Assembly (NCBI RefSeq): GCF_025950235.1
Contig: NZ_JAPDDT010000002.1
Coordinates: 62,001 to 126,000 of the forward strand
Origin: Luteolibacter arcticus
GTDB lineage: Bacteria; Verrucomicrobiota; Verrucomicrobiia; Verrucomicrobiales; Akkermansiaceae
Reading direction: 5' to 3'
Length of the DNA: 64,000 nt
The notes under the pieces were generated by a model, which saw only the letters and a list, made by a program, of their open reading frames with translations, was not told where the DNA came from and made no database searches. The position numbers and the translations under genes are program-made. Below are positions 6,545-14,631 of this stretch, piece by piece. The stretch's first letter is position 1. Each line of letters opens with the position of its first letter.

Positions 6545-9463
6545 ATGACCGCAGCTGAGATCCGCCAGTCCTTCCTCGATTTCTTCAAGGAGAAGCAGCA
6601 CACCATCGTGCCATCCGCCTCGCTGCTGCCACAGTCGCCCGGCCTGCTGTTCACGAATGCCGGGATGAACCCCTTCGTCCCCTACTTCCTCGGCGTCGAG
6701 AAAGCTCCCTACGATCCGCCACGCGCCGCGGACACGCAGAAATGCATCCGCGCCGGCGGCAAGCACAACGACCTGGAGGATGTCGGCTACGACACCTACC
6801 ACCACACCTTCTTTGAGATGCTGGGGAACTGGTCCTTCGGCAACTACTTCAAGAAGGAAGCGATCCAGTGGGCGTGGGAACTCGTCGTCGAGCGCTGGGG
6901 CCTGCCCGCGCATCGCTTGCACGCATCCGTCTACGCGCCGCAGCCAGGCGACCCCGGCGAGTTCGACCAGGAAGCTTGGGACATCTGGGCGGAGCTTTAT
7001 CGTTCCAAGGGCTGCGATCCGAACGCCCAGATCGTGAATGGCAACGTGAAGGACAACTTCTGGATGATGGGCGAGACCGGTCCCTGCGGTCCTTGCTCGG
7101 AACTCCACGTCAACCTAACGCCCGCGGGTGACCCGATGGAGGGCCGCTTACTCGTCAACAACGACTCCGACCTCTGCATCGAGATCTGGAACCTTGTCTT
7201 CATCCAATACAACGCCGAGGTCGATGGGAGCTTCCGCGAACTGCCCGCCAAGCACATCGACACCGGCATGGGCTTCGAGCGCGCCTGCTCGATCATTCAG
7301 GGAACGAAGGGCTTCACCGACTTCTCTAACAAGCCGTCGAACTACGCGACCGATGTCTTCATGCCGATTTTCCGCAAACTGGAAGAGCTCAGCGGAAAGA
7401 CTTACTCGAACATCTACCCCGCGCTCGGTGCCGACCGCTCCGCCTTCACGGAAGAGATGAAGGACGCGATCGCCTTCCGCGTGATCGCCGACCACTTGCG
7501 CACGCTGAGCTTCTCGATCGCCGATGGCATCATGCCCGGCAACAACGGGCGCAACTATGTGCTGCGCCGGATCCTGCGCCGTGCTGTTAGATACGGTCGT
7601 CAACTCGGCTTCTCCGGCGACAAGCCATTCTTCGGCGCGCTGGTGGAAACGCTCGTCGGCGAGATGGGAAGTGTCTTCCCCGAACTCAAGAACCGCCAGG
7701 ACACCGTCCGCGCGACGCTGGAGCAGGAAGAGGCGAGCTTTAACCAGACGCTGGATCGAGGATTGAAGCGACTGGCTGCCATGCTCGAGGAGCACAATGG
7801 CAATTGGCATGCAGCGCATTCGCTGGGACATGTTTTTGCATCGGACTTCAAAGCGAATGAACTGCCGGGCGAGTACGTTTTCGAACTGTATGATACCTAC
7901 GGCTTCCCCAAAGATCTAACCGATCTGGTCCTTGCTGAGCGCGGATGGTTCTCCAAGCAAGAAGGGTTCGAGCGAGAAATGAAGCTCCAGCAAGAACGCG
8001 CGCGTTCCGCCCAGAAGAGCACTCTCGTCCGCGCGCTCGACATTTCCACCGACGTGGTGACCGAGTTCGTTGGCTTCGACAACGACTCCGTTGAAGCCAC
8101 TGTTTTGGAAGTTCACGAACAGGAAGACGCATGGTTGGTCATCACGGACAGGACTCCTTTCTACGCCGAGATGGGCGGCCAAGTCGGAGATTCCGGCTCT
8201 ATGGATTTCTACGGAGAGAGCCCATTCATCCAAGGAATCGTCAATATTGGCAAAGCACGTGGCTTCCTTCTTCAGAAAAGCACTTACACCTTCATGCAAG
8301 AGTGCGACGAGTTTCCCAAAGGCATGCACAGCCTTGTGGGACAAACCGTCGGCCTCAAGCTCGACACCACCCGCCGCCGGCCGATCGAGGCGCACCACAC
8401 CGCGACGCACCTCCTTCACTGGGCGCTTCATGAGGTGGTCTCGAAGGACGCCGCCCAGCAGGGTTCGTCCGTGGATGAGAACCGCCTGCGCTTTGACTTC
8501 AACAGCGGTGCCGTCACGCCCGAGCAGATCGCGGAGATGGAGGAAAAGGTGAACGCCTGCATCATCGAGAACGACGCGGTTTCCTGGAAGGAAGTCGCGC
8601 ACGCCTCGATCAAGGGCCGCCCGGACATCATGCAGTTCTTCGGCGACAAGTACGGCGAGTTCGTGCGCGTGGTGCAGATCGGCGGTGGCCGTGGGGACCT
8701 CACCGGCTACTCGATGGAACTCTGCGGCGGCACGCACGTCCGCAACACCGGCGAGATCGGCCTCTTCAAGATCAAGAGCGAGGGCGCGATTGCTTCCGGC
8801 GTCCGCCGTATCGAGGCCGTCTGCGGCGAGGCTGCTTGGGCCTACCTGAACGAAGCGGTCGAGAAGTGGGACGCCGATCTCAAGGCTGCCCGCGAGAAGC
8901 TCAAGGCCGCGAATGACAAACTCGCCACGCTCGGCGAGGCACCGGTGCCCGTGAATGATTTCCCGCACATCATGGGCGCGATGCTCGTCGAGCGTGCCGA
9001 CATTTCGGAACTCAATGCGACCTTCGCTCACGGCCAGCGCACCCTGGAAGAAACCAAGGAGGCCGCGATCGAGGCCGAGAAGCGCTTCAAGAAGCTGCAA
9101 GCCGGTGCCGCTGCCAAGCAGGCCGATGCCGCGCTCGCGGAACTCATCGCCGCGGGGGGGCCCATTGTGGCCACCTTCGAGGCCGATGCGTCACTGCTGC
9201 AGGAGCTGCTCAATGGCATGAAGAAGCAGGGTTTCACCGGTGCGGGCTTCGTCATCGTGGATGACGGTGAGAAGCTTCACCTCGGTGCCTACTGTGGCGA
9301 TGCGGCACAGGCGAGCGGCCTCAAGGCCGGTGACTTACTGCGCGATCTGGCTGCCATCGCCGGCGGCAAGGGCGGCGGCAAGCCCGACCAGGCCCGCGGT
9401 GCCGCTCCCGAACGCGAAAAGCTCGCCGAACTGGAAGCCGCAGCGAAGGCGACGCTGGCCTAA
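6545..9463 (+). CDS. alaS: Alanine--tRNA ligase
   Basis: 972 residues, about 100 longer than the usual 870-880. It charges tRNA-Ala with alanine in the cytoplasm and clears mis-acylated Ser/Gly-tRNA. The class II core is at the N-terminus (C-I-R-A-G-G-K-H-N-D-L at 67-77, E-T-G-P-C-G-P-C-S-E at 177-186). The editing domain has the zinc ligands H-x-x-x-H near 615-619 and C-G-G-T-H near 727-731. A C-Ala domain closes the protein. The extra length lies between the core and editing site. The stretch from about 7790 to 8330 has a different codon style from its flanks (see findings). A palindromic element follows the stop codon by 8 bases. Confidence 0.97.
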   Translation: MTAAEIRQSFLDFFKEKQHTIVPSASLLPQSPGLLFTNAGMNPFVPYFLGVEKAPYDPPRAADTQKCIRAGGKHNDLEDVGYDTYHHTFFEMLGNWSFGNYFKKEAIQWAWELVVERWGLPAHRLHASVYAPQPGDPGEFDQEAWDIWAELYRSKGCDPNAQIVNGNVKDNFWMMGETGPCGPCSELHVNLTPAGDPMEGRLLVNNDSDLCIEIWNLVFIQYNAEVDGSFRELPAKHIDTGMGFERACSIIQGTKGFTDFSNKPSNYATDVFMPIFRKLEELSGKTYSNIYPALGADRSAFTEEMKDAIAFRVIADHLRTLSFSIADGIMPGNNGRNYVLRRILRRAVRYGRQLGFSGDKPFFGALVETLVGEMGSVFPELKNRQDTVRATLEQEEASFNQTLDRGLKRLAAMLEEHNGNWHAAHSLGHVFASDFKANELPGEYVFELYDTYGFPKDLTDLVLAERGWFSKQEGFEREMKLQQERARSAQKSTLVRALDISTDVVTEFVGFDNDSVEATVLEVHEQEDAWLVITDRTPFYAEMGGQVGDSGSMDFYGESPFIQGIVNIGKARGFLLQKSTYTFMQECDEFPKGMHSLVGQTVGLKLDTTRRRPIEAHHTATHLLHWALHEVVSKDAAQQGSSVDENRLRFDFNSGAVTPEQIAEMEEKVNACIIENDAVSWKEVAHASIKGRPDIMQFFGDKYGEFVRVVQIGGGRGDLTGYSMELCGGTHVRNTGEIGLFKIKSEGAIASGVRRIEAVCGEAAWAYLNEAVEKWDADLKAAREKLKAANDKLATLGEAPVPVNDFPHIMGAMLVERADISELNATFAHGQRTLEETKEAAIEAEKRFKKLQAGAAAKQADAALAELIAAGGPIVATFEADASLLQELLNGMKKQGFTGAGFVIVDDGEKLHLGAYCGDAAQASGLKAGDLLRDLAAIAGGKGGGKPDQARGAAPEREKLAELEAAAKATLA

Positions 9464-9471
9464 CAGACCAG

Positions 9472-9525
9472 GGTGGACACTCATGTCCACCTGATGAACG
9501 GGAACGGCGGACAGGAATTTCCGCC
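9472..9525. repeat. Paired-palindrome (REP-like) element, copy 2 (divergent)
   Basis: GGTGGACA-CTCA-TGTCCACC (9472-9491) is a perfect 8-bp hairpin, and GGCGGA...TCCGCC (9506-9525) a second, weaker one. The layout and the GTGGACA/TGTCCAC core match the element at 312-354. It starts 8 bases after the alaS stop codon and probably ends its transcript or stabilises the mRNA. Confidence 0.6.
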
Positions 9526-9628
9526 TTTCTTATCCCCACACGTTACGAACGCCGCTTCGGCAGCACCAAACATTCACGGACCCTTGCCAGCCTCAACCCC
9601 GTCCAGATAGACTGGAAGGAAAGAGAAG

Positions 9629-10279
9629 ATGAAGATGCGCCTGATCCACCAAGACAGTTCGCCGTTGCGGATCTGGGTAGTGATTTTCGTGATCATGTCG
9701 ACGATCACGGGCCTCCTCTTTCTGATCGCCGGCGTGGGATTGGCGGTCCTTGGCATTGTGCCAGAATTTCCTTCTCTCGCTTTGGTCCTAGCGGCTGGCC
9801 TTTTGGGTGGTGCCTGTATCTCCACGGCCTGCGCTCCAATCGAGATTAGCGAGCGTCAGCGGCGCAGGGAAGCTGCATTCACCATCCCGGGCGAGCACCC
9901 GCGGCTGGGAGCTTACAAGTATTGGCCTCATCATCCCCATTGGTTGGCCACGGTGCCCCTGACACCCGGGGCCGAGCCAAGAGTCACGCTTTCTGGGAGC
10001 GGGCTCGCGCCGAGCGACGATGATGTGGCGCTCTGGCTGGACCACATTGCGCAGCGGATGGATGAGCTGCTGACAGCGGCCGGGATGAAGCTGGAGTCCG
10101 AGGGACCAGCCGAGGGGACCGGCGCGAAGATCAAGCTTTCGCCCAGACGGGTGGAGTTTTGCCACCGGGGAGAGATCGAGATTCTATTCGATGCTGAGCC
10201 TGAATCTGATTCGGGTGCATTACCTTTCGCGAGGTTTTCCAGGAATCTGGAGCTGCTGGATGCGGATTGGTCAATGTGA
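9629..10279 (+). CDS. Hypothetical two-pass membrane protein
   Basis: 216 residues. Two membrane segments (about 14-44 and 48-66) are followed by a soluble, basic-to-acidic region of about 145 residues with no recognised motif. The gene lies in a segment bounded by alaS sequence on both sides: full alaS before it and a 48-base alaS-like fragment starting 14 bases after its stop codon. It may have come in with a rearrangement at the alaS 3' end. Function unknown. Confidence 0.6.
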   Translation: MKMRLIHQDSSPLRIWVVIFVIMSTITGLLFLIAGVGLAVLGIVPEFPSLALVLAAGLLGGACISTACAPIEISERQRRREAAFTIPGEHPRLGAYKYWPHHPHWLATVPLTPGAEPRVTLSGSGLAPSDDDVALWLDHIAQRMDELLTAAGMKLESEGPAEGTGAKIKLSPRRVEFCHRGEIEILFDAEPESDSGALPFARFSRNLELLDADWSM

Positions 10280-10292
10280 GGAGAGAGTGGTG

Positions 10293-10340
10293 CTGCTGCA
10301 GGAGCTGCTCAATGGCCTGAAAAAGCAGGGCTTCGCCGGT
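10293..10340 (+). pseudogene. Fragment of alaS (16 codons)
   Basis: These 48 bases match alaS 9194-9241 at 44 of 48 positions. Read in the alaS frame it gives L-L-Q-E-L-L-N-G-L-K-K-Q-G-F-A-G, against L-L-Q-E-L-L-N-G-M-K-K-Q-G-F-T-G in the gene. Two differences are silent third-position changes and two are conservative, so the fragment seems to come from a functional, slightly different alaS rather than from recent local copying. It has no start codon of its own. Confidence 0.75.
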
Positions 10341-10463
10341 CCCGTAGCGGGACGACTTCGTCGTTCCGGCGGGGCGGGGTTGGAATGATGACGCCACCCG
10401 CTTTGCAGCTTCGGGGCCGCCCCTAACGGAACGGCGCAGCCGCTCCGCTACGAAACAACGGCG

Positions 10464-10504
10464 GTGGACGTTCCGTCCACGTCGTGTCGACAGAATGTCG
10501 ACAC
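10464..10504. repeat. Paired-palindrome (REP-like) element, copy 3
   Basis: GTGGACG-TTC-CGTCCAC (10464-10480) and GTGTCGACA-GAA-TGTCGACAC (10484-10504) are perfect hairpins, of the same design as the element at 312-354. It ends three bases before the pyrE stop codon, exactly as copy 1 ends three bases before the GT9 stop. Upstream of it (10341-10460) lies GC-rich noncoding sequence with small inverted repeats. Confidence 0.85.
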
Positions 10505-10507
10505 TCC

Positions 10508-11074
10508 TCAACCCAGCAGCGTGCTGCGAGAATAGAGCGAGATGACCGGCACGCCGCGCTCCTCGATCGCCTGGCGGCCGCCTTCCTCGCGGTCCACCAG
10601 CACGAGGGCGAAGGCGACCTTGCCACCTTCGCGTTCGATCACGTCGATTGCCTTGATGGTGGAGCCGCCGGTGGTGATCACATCGTCGACCACGATCACG
10701 GTCTGGCCATCGGCGAAATTGCCCTCGATCTGCTTGCCGCGGCCATGGCCCTTCGGCTCCTTGCGGACGGTGAAGACCTGCAAGGCCTCCTGCGGATGTT
10801 CGATCGCGCTGGCCATGCCGACGGAGAGGGAAATCGGATCGGCACCGAGGGTCATCCCTCCGATGGAGTCGATCTTCAGGTTTTCTTCACTAATCTTTTT
10901 GCGAACTGCCGCCCAGCCGAGCTTGCCGATGAGATTCGCGCCGAAGGGATCGAGCGCGGTGACGCGGCAATCGATGTAGAGGTCGCTCTGCTTGCCGGAC
11001 GCGAGGGTGAAGGTGCCGGTGCGGACGGACTTTTTCAGGAGCAGGGCTTTGAGGTCGGCGGCGGGGTCGGACAT
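10508..11074 (-). CDS. pyrE: Orotate phosphoribosyltransferase
   Basis: 188 residues, normal length. It joins orotate to PRPP to make orotidine 5'-phosphate in pyrimidine synthesis. The PRPP-binding motif T-V-I-V-V-D-D-V-I-T-T-G-G-S-T is at 125-139, and the N-terminal G-x-F-x-L-A-S-G-K-x-S-x-x-Y-x-D pattern (20-35) is intact. The leader upstream of the start contains an iterated CAAGTCTT-type repeat. It is divergent from the small membrane gene operon at 11174 and is followed directly by a palindromic element. Confidence 0.95.
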   Translation of the reverse strand: MSDPAADLKALLLKKSVRTGTFTLASGKQSDLYIDCRVTALDPFGANLIGKLGWAAVRKKISEENLKIDSIGGMTLGADPISLSVGMASAIEHPQEALQVFTVRKEPKGHGRGKQIEGNFADGQTVIVVDDVITTGGSTIKAIDVIEREGGKVAFALVLVDREEGGRQAIEERGVPVISLYSRSTLLG

Positions 11075-11085
11075 GGGGAAAGGCA

Positions 11086-11118
11086 GAGACAGAAGACTTG
11101 AAGACGCAAGACTTGAAA
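11086..11118. repeat. Short tandem repeat in the pyrE leader
   Basis: On the plus strand the unit GAAGACTTGAA / GCAAGACTTGAAA occurs twice in about 30 bases just upstream of the pyrE start. A related stretch (GACGCGAGATTCAGGACTTG) recurs at 11512-11531, inside the 3' end of the gene at 11174-11554. It belongs to a class of short iterated leaders seen before several genes here. Confidence 0.5.
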
Positions 11119-11173
11119 GCGCGGCCGGACGGGAGCGTGGACGAAACCCTCCGGGCAGCTTATTTCATGCGAC

Positions 11174-11554
11174 ATGGAAGGAGAGGAATCCCCGGAACTG
11201 GTCGCCGCTTGGAAGAAGGAGAGGCGCGCCCTCCAGTGGACCTTCGGCGGACTGGCGGTCCTGTCGCTGGTGTGGTCCGGCCACATGTTCTTCGGCCACA
11301 TCATCACCAAGCGGCTCACCGAGCTGCTGTCGATCGGCGCCTCGCTCGAAGCCAACCGCTACTTCCTCCGCATGGAGCCGTGGCTCCACGCTTCACGAAC
11401 CACCGTCAACGCGATGTCGATCGTGTTCCTGAGCAGCCTGATGTGGTGGCTGTGGGCGATCCGGCACCGCCGGGCGGTTCACGCCGTGGGTTCTGCGCCG
11501 CCCGCGGTAGAGACGCGAGATTCAGGACTTGAACGCGTGGGGAAGGGGAAATGA
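11174..11554 (+). CDS. Small two-pass membrane protein (first of three coupled genes)
   Basis: 126 residues with two membrane segments (about 22-46 and 75-93) separated by a loop holding E-A-N-R-Y-F. The stop codon overlaps the start of the next gene (ATGA at 11551-11554), so translation is likely coupled. No family is recognised. It is divergent from pyrE. Confidence 0.65.
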   Translation: MEGEESPELVAAWKKERRALQWTFGGLAVLSLVWSGHMFFGHIITKRLTELLSIGASLEANRYFLRMEPWLHASRTTVNAMSIVFLSSLMWWLWAIRHRRAVHAVGSAPPAVETRDSGLERVGKGK

Positions 11555-11997
11555 CCATTCCGACCGTGGATCACCCGCGTGCTCACCCCGAGACCAGCCT
11601 CCCGCCACTCGGGGAGGGCGGGCAGGTCCCGGCCGAAATGACCGCAGAAGAGCATCAGCGATGGAAGTGGGAAACCCGTCTCAGACAATTGGTGATGGAC
11701 GAGACGAGGGCGTGGAAGCGACTCACGTGGGGAGCAGGGATCTACTTCGGCCTGCTGCTGCTCATGCCGCTGGGGGTCTTGCTCGCGGGCGGTTGGTTTT
11801 TCGACCATGCGAGACCAGATCGCTCGGGCGGTGCCAGGTTCTTCGGCATAGTGTTGCAAGGCATCGGCGGCGCTTCGTCCTTGCTGCTCGCTATTCCAGT
11901 GCTGCTCCGCTTCGTCCGCTGGGTCGCAGCGATGTGGCGGCGGCGGCGATTCAGTTCGACGCCGGGAGCCGATCCCGGTCAGCTTCTACAGCGATGA
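11551..11997 (+). CDS. Small two-pass membrane protein (second of three coupled genes)
   Basis: 148 residues. A soluble N-terminal part of about 55 residues with R-W-K-W-E-T is followed by two membrane segments (about 63-83 and 98-118) and a basic tail. It overlaps its neighbours on both sides by ATGA (11551-11554 and 11994-11997). Not similar enough to the first gene to call a paralogue by eye. Function unknown. Confidence 0.65.
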   Translation: MTIPTVDHPRAHPETSLPPLGEGGQVPAEMTAEEHQRWKWETRLRQLVMDETRAWKRLTWGAGIYFGLLLLMPLGVLLAGGWFFDHARPDRSGGARFFGIVLQGIGGASSLLLAIPVLLRFVRWVAAMWRRRRFSSTPGADPGQLLQR

Positions 11998-12299
11998 CGC
12001 CCGACGCACGTAGCCCCAAGGAGAAGCGCTGGTTCAATATCATGCTCGGCTTCTCTGCCGTGGCCGCCATGGACTTCATTGCGATGACCGGGATGAACTT
12101 TTGGGCGACCGACAATTTCAAGTCCCTCGACCGGAGCAGCCCTGCAGCGGTTGAATCCGCCCATGGGGTTCTGCGGCAGGTCCAAACCGGGATCTTGGTC
12201 GGGCAGGGCATCCTGCTGATTTGCTGCGTCGGCTTCTTCTTCGCGGGGGCAAGCTGGCTGATCGCGATGAGAAAGCGGAAGGCGGGGGGATTGGGGTGA
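11994..12299 (+). CDS. Small two-pass membrane protein (third of three coupled genes)
   Basis: 101 residues from the ATG at 11994 that overlaps the previous stop codon. Two membrane segments (about 16-33 and 68-90) flank a short polar loop. The C-terminus is basic (M-R-K-R-K). The ATGA overlap decided the start; the same frame is open further upstream but only as a shadow. Function unknown; likely works with the two proteins encoded before it. Confidence 0.65.
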   Translation: MTPDARSPKEKRWFNIMLGFSAVAAMDFIAMTGMNFWATDNFKSLDRSSPAAVESAHGVLRQVQTGILVGQGILLICCVGFFFAGASWLIAMRKRKAGGLG

Positions 12300-12408
12300 T
12301 CGAGGCGGGACGGTGTTCTGGAAGAAAAGCGGCTCTTTTGGTGGCGGCGCAGGGGATGAGCGCCCGGCGATTCATCGGGCGGAATGAATTCCGCGCTCCC
12401 GGTGGACA

Positions 12409-12444
12409 CGAAAAAGCCGCCGACCCTTGCGGGCAGGCGGCTTT
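12409..12444 (-). terminator. Terminator of rplU-rpmA
   Basis: AAAAAGCCGCC and GGCGGCTTTT form a strong GC stem around a 14-base loop. On the minus strand the hairpin is followed by a T-run, 24 bases after the rpmA stop codon. Confidence 0.8.
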
Positions 12445-12467
12445 TGGAAAACTTCGTTTCGCTTCGC

Positions 12468-12725
12468 TTAGTTCGCGGATGCGTTGGCACCGACGTTCAC
12501 GCGGCGGCCATCCTTGTCGAAGAACACGCGGCCTTCGATGACGGCGAAGATCGTGTGATCGCGACCGATCTGGACACCGGCACCGGGATGCCACTTGGTG
12601 CCGCGCTGGCGGATGATGATGTTGCCGGCGATGACAGCTTGGCCGCCGAACTTCTTGACGCCGAGACGCTTGGAGCGCGAGTCGCGACCGTTCTTGACGG
12701 ATCCTTGACCTTTCTTGTGAGCCAT
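12468..12725 (-). CDS. rpmA: 50S ribosomal protein L27
   Basis: 85 residues. It starts M-A-H-K-K-G and keeps the conserved G-S-x-x-N-G-R-D-S, the K-x-F-G-G-Q near 24-29 and the H-P-G-x-G-V block near 46-51. The N-terminus reaches the peptidyl-transferase centre in known ribosomes. There is no N-terminal cleavage extension of the Firmicutes type. It is 25 bases downstream of rplU in the standard rplU-rpmA pair and ends at an intrinsic terminator. Confidence 0.97.
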   Translation of the reverse strand: MAHKKGQGSVKNGRDSRSKRLGVKKFGGQAVIAGNIIIRQRGTKWHPGAGVQIGRDHTIFAVIEGRVFFDKDGRRVNVGANASAN

Positions 12726-12750
12726 GACGAAAGAGTGATTAGAGGATTAC

Positions 12751-13062
12751 TTAGCCCGCGATGGAGACGATCTCCAGCTGGGTGAGGTGGCGGCGGAAGC
12801 CCTTGGTCTTGTGGAAGCCCTTGCGGCGCTTGAACTTGAAGGCAACGCCCTTTGGTCCGCGATGTTGCTGGACCACCTTGGCGGTGACGCTAGCGCCATC
12901 GACGAGAGGAGCACCCAACTTGATGCTGCCGCCTTCGCCGACCATGAGGACGTCGAAGGTCAGGGTCGCATCGACTTCGGCGTCGAGCTTCTCGACGTCG
13001 ATTTTGTCGCCCTGTTGGACGCGGTATTGTTTACCGCCGGTTTTGATGACTGCGTAGGCCAT
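12751..13062 (-). CDS. rplU: 50S ribosomal protein L21
   Basis: 103 residues from ATG 13062, giving M-A-Y-A-V-I-K-T-G-G-K-Q-Y, the usual L21 start; the frame is open upstream but those residues do not belong to L21. The C-terminal R-R-K-G-F-H-K-T-K-G-F-R motif is the family's rRNA-binding signature. First gene of the rplU-rpmA pair; divergent from tsaE. Confidence 0.97.
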   Translation of the reverse strand: MAYAVIKTGGKQYRVQQGDKIDVEKLDAEVDATLTFDVLMVGEGGSIKLGAPLVDGASVTAKVVQQHRGPKGVAFKFKRRKGFHKTKGFRRHLTQLEIVSIAG

Positions 13063-13185
13063 GACAGAAAAGGGATGGTTTCCACCCGGGAGCCGGGCGG
13101 GCGGGGAGATCACCACGGGTCCGCGAATCGGGCAAGGGAATTTTTTGAAATCGACGCGAGGAAGTAGATCGGGATTCTGCGGGGC

Positions 13186-13593
13186 ATGGAGCGGGTGGTG
13201 CGGGACGAGGCAGAAATGGAGGCGCTGGGCGCGGAGATCGCGGCCGGACTGGAGCCCGGCAGCGTGCTGGCGCTGGTCGGCGGTCTGGGGGCGGGAAAGA
13301 CCCGTTTCGTGAAAGGTCTGGCGAAAGGCGCGGGCTATCCAGGCGAGGTGACCAGCCCGACTTACGCGCTGGTGCACGAATACCGCGGTGGGCGGCTGCC
13401 GCTCTTCCACTTCGACCTCTACCGGCTGAAGGACGCCGGCGAACTGCTAGCGATCGGCTGGGACGAGTTCTTCGACGAACCCGGAATCGTGATCGCCGAA
13501 TGGGCGGATCTCTTCCCGGAGCTGCTTCCACCGGAGACGCGCTGGCTGCGCTTCGAGGTGATTCCCGAAGGCGGACGGCGCGTCAGCGGCTGA
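13186..13593 (+). CDS. tsaE: tRNA threonylcarbamoyladenosine biosynthesis ATPase TsaE
   Basis: 135 residues. Walker A G-G-L-G-A-G-K-T at 32-39, then T-S-P-T-Y-A-L-V-H-E-Y and H-F-D-L-Y-R-L, both TsaE hallmarks, and a final E-W-A-D block. With TsaB, TsaC and TsaD it makes the t6A base at position 37 of tRNAs reading ANN codons; TsaE drives the cycle by ATP hydrolysis. The partner genes are not in the window. It converges with the small lipoprotein gene at 13594, with no gap between the two. Confidence 0.93.
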   Translation: MERVVRDEAEMEALGAEIAAGLEPGSVLALVGGLGAGKTRFVKGLAKGAGYPGEVTSPTYALVHEYRGGRLPLFHFDLYRLKDAGELLAIGWDEFFDEPGIVIAEWADLFPELLPPETRWLRFEVIPEGGRRVSG

Positions 13594-13890
13594 TCACTGC
13601 ATCGAGCGGTTGATCGCGGAAAGAGCCCGGCTGACGGTGCCCTGGGTGCGCTGCACGGTGGCCGGCGCATTATTATAAGTGCGCTGCGCGGCGTTGGCAG
13701 TGCGGTTCACCGTGTAGGTGCTGCGATTCACCGCCTCATAGCTGCGGGAAGCAGTCGGCCCGACCTGATTGTAAGTGCGGTTCGCCGTCCGAATGGTACG
13801 GCCTGCGGTGGCGCTTGCACTGTTGTAGGCGTTGTTACCACACGACGCGAGCAGGGCGACGGCGGCGGCAGCGGCTAGACGGGTTTTCAT
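13594..13890 (-). CDS. Small basic repeat lipoprotein
   Basis: 98 residues from ATG 13890. Signal peptide with lipobox L-L-A-S-C, so lipidation at Cys18 is expected. The mature part has degenerate 7-11 residue repeats built on R-T-x-N-R-T-Y-N and is rich in Arg, Asn, Ser and Thr with almost no acidic residues. No family recognised; the composition suggests binding to an anionic envelope polymer, but that is only inference. It abuts tsaE tail to tail. Confidence 0.6.
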   Translation of the reverse strand: MKTRLAAAAAVALLASCGNNAYNSASATAGRTIRTANRTYNQVGPTASRSYEAVNRSTYTVNRTANAAQRTYNNAPATVQRTQGTVSRALSAINRSMQ

Positions 13891-13938
13891 GGGCGCGTAG
13901 GTTAGAGGTCCCGATCCATCGGTCAATCCAGCATTTTT

Positions 13939-14622
13939 TTAACCAATCCGGCTGTCGAGCTGGAAAGTCTGGCCGGAGGTGTGGGGCAGGTGGCGGTGGA
14001 GATGGATGAGGAACATGGCGACCGCGTCCGGGGTATTGAACCGGCCCAGCGCGTGATCGCGCCGGACTTGCTCGCGGCGCACCTCGGAAAGGCCCGCGGT
14101 CATGGGAGTCTCGAGGAAACCGGGAAGGATGGTATTCACGCGAATGCCGGCCGGGCCGAGTTCGCGGGCGAGGCTTTTCGAGAGACCGAGGAGGCCGGAC
14201 TTAGCCGCAGCGTAGGCAGCTTGCCCGGCAGGCGGGTGGAGGGCGGAAAAACTGGAGATGAAAACGATGTGCCCGCAGCGGGCGCGCAGCATCGAGCGAG
14301 AGGCGGCGGCGGCACAGTGGGCGGCACCGCGGAGATTGACGGCGAGGACCTCGTCCCATGCCGCCTCCTCGAGGCGGGCGAGGGGAGCATCGCGGGTGAT
14401 GCCGGCATTGCAGACCAGCAGCTCCGGCTCATGGCGGCGGAAGAAATCGCGAACCGCATCCGGCTGGGTGACGTCGAGCTCGCGACGCCCGGGTGCCAGC
14501 ACGGCATGGCCCGCCTCCTCAAAGGCAGCGTGCAGGGTCCGGCCAAGTCCGCCTTCACCGCCAGTGATCACGACAAGTCCGCCCACGCCGTGCAGCGTGG
14601 GCGGACTTCCCATCATGAGCAA
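13939..14622 (-). CDS. Short-chain dehydrogenase/reductase (FabG-like)
   Basis: 227 residues. NAD(P)-binding T-G-G-E-G-G-L-G at 20-27, N-A-G at 72-74, catalytic Ser (about 124), Tyr137 and Lys141 in Y-A-A-A-K. The P-G-F-L-E-T-P-M stretch after the active site is typical of FabG-like oxidoreductases. The C-terminal G-Q-T-F-Q-L-D fits the classical SDR ending. An ATG a few codons inside may be the true start. The substrate cannot be told from sequence; a 3-oxoacyl-thioester is the default guess. Confidence 0.85.
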   Translation of the reverse strand: MLMMGSPPTLHGVGGLVVITGGEGGLGRTLHAAFEEAGHAVLAPGRRELDVTQPDAVRDFFRRHEPELLVCNAGITRDAPLARLEEAAWDEVLAVNLRGAAHCAAAASRSMLRARCGHIVFISSFSALHPPAGQAAYAAAKSGLLGLSKSLARELGPAGIRVNTILPGFLETPMTAGLSEVRREQVRRDHALGRFNTPDAVAMFLIHLHRHLPHTSGQTFQLDSRIG

Positions 14623-14631
14623 GAGTCGCCG

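Noticed and set aside
9529..9541. DnaA-box-like TTATCCCCACA after alaS
   Set aside because: One mismatch to the consensus, isolated, and far from the parS cluster; not enough for an origin.
13063..13410. Upstream in-frame extension of L21
   Set aside because: The extension has no L21-like sequence and the M-A-Y-A-V-I-K start at 13062 matches the family.
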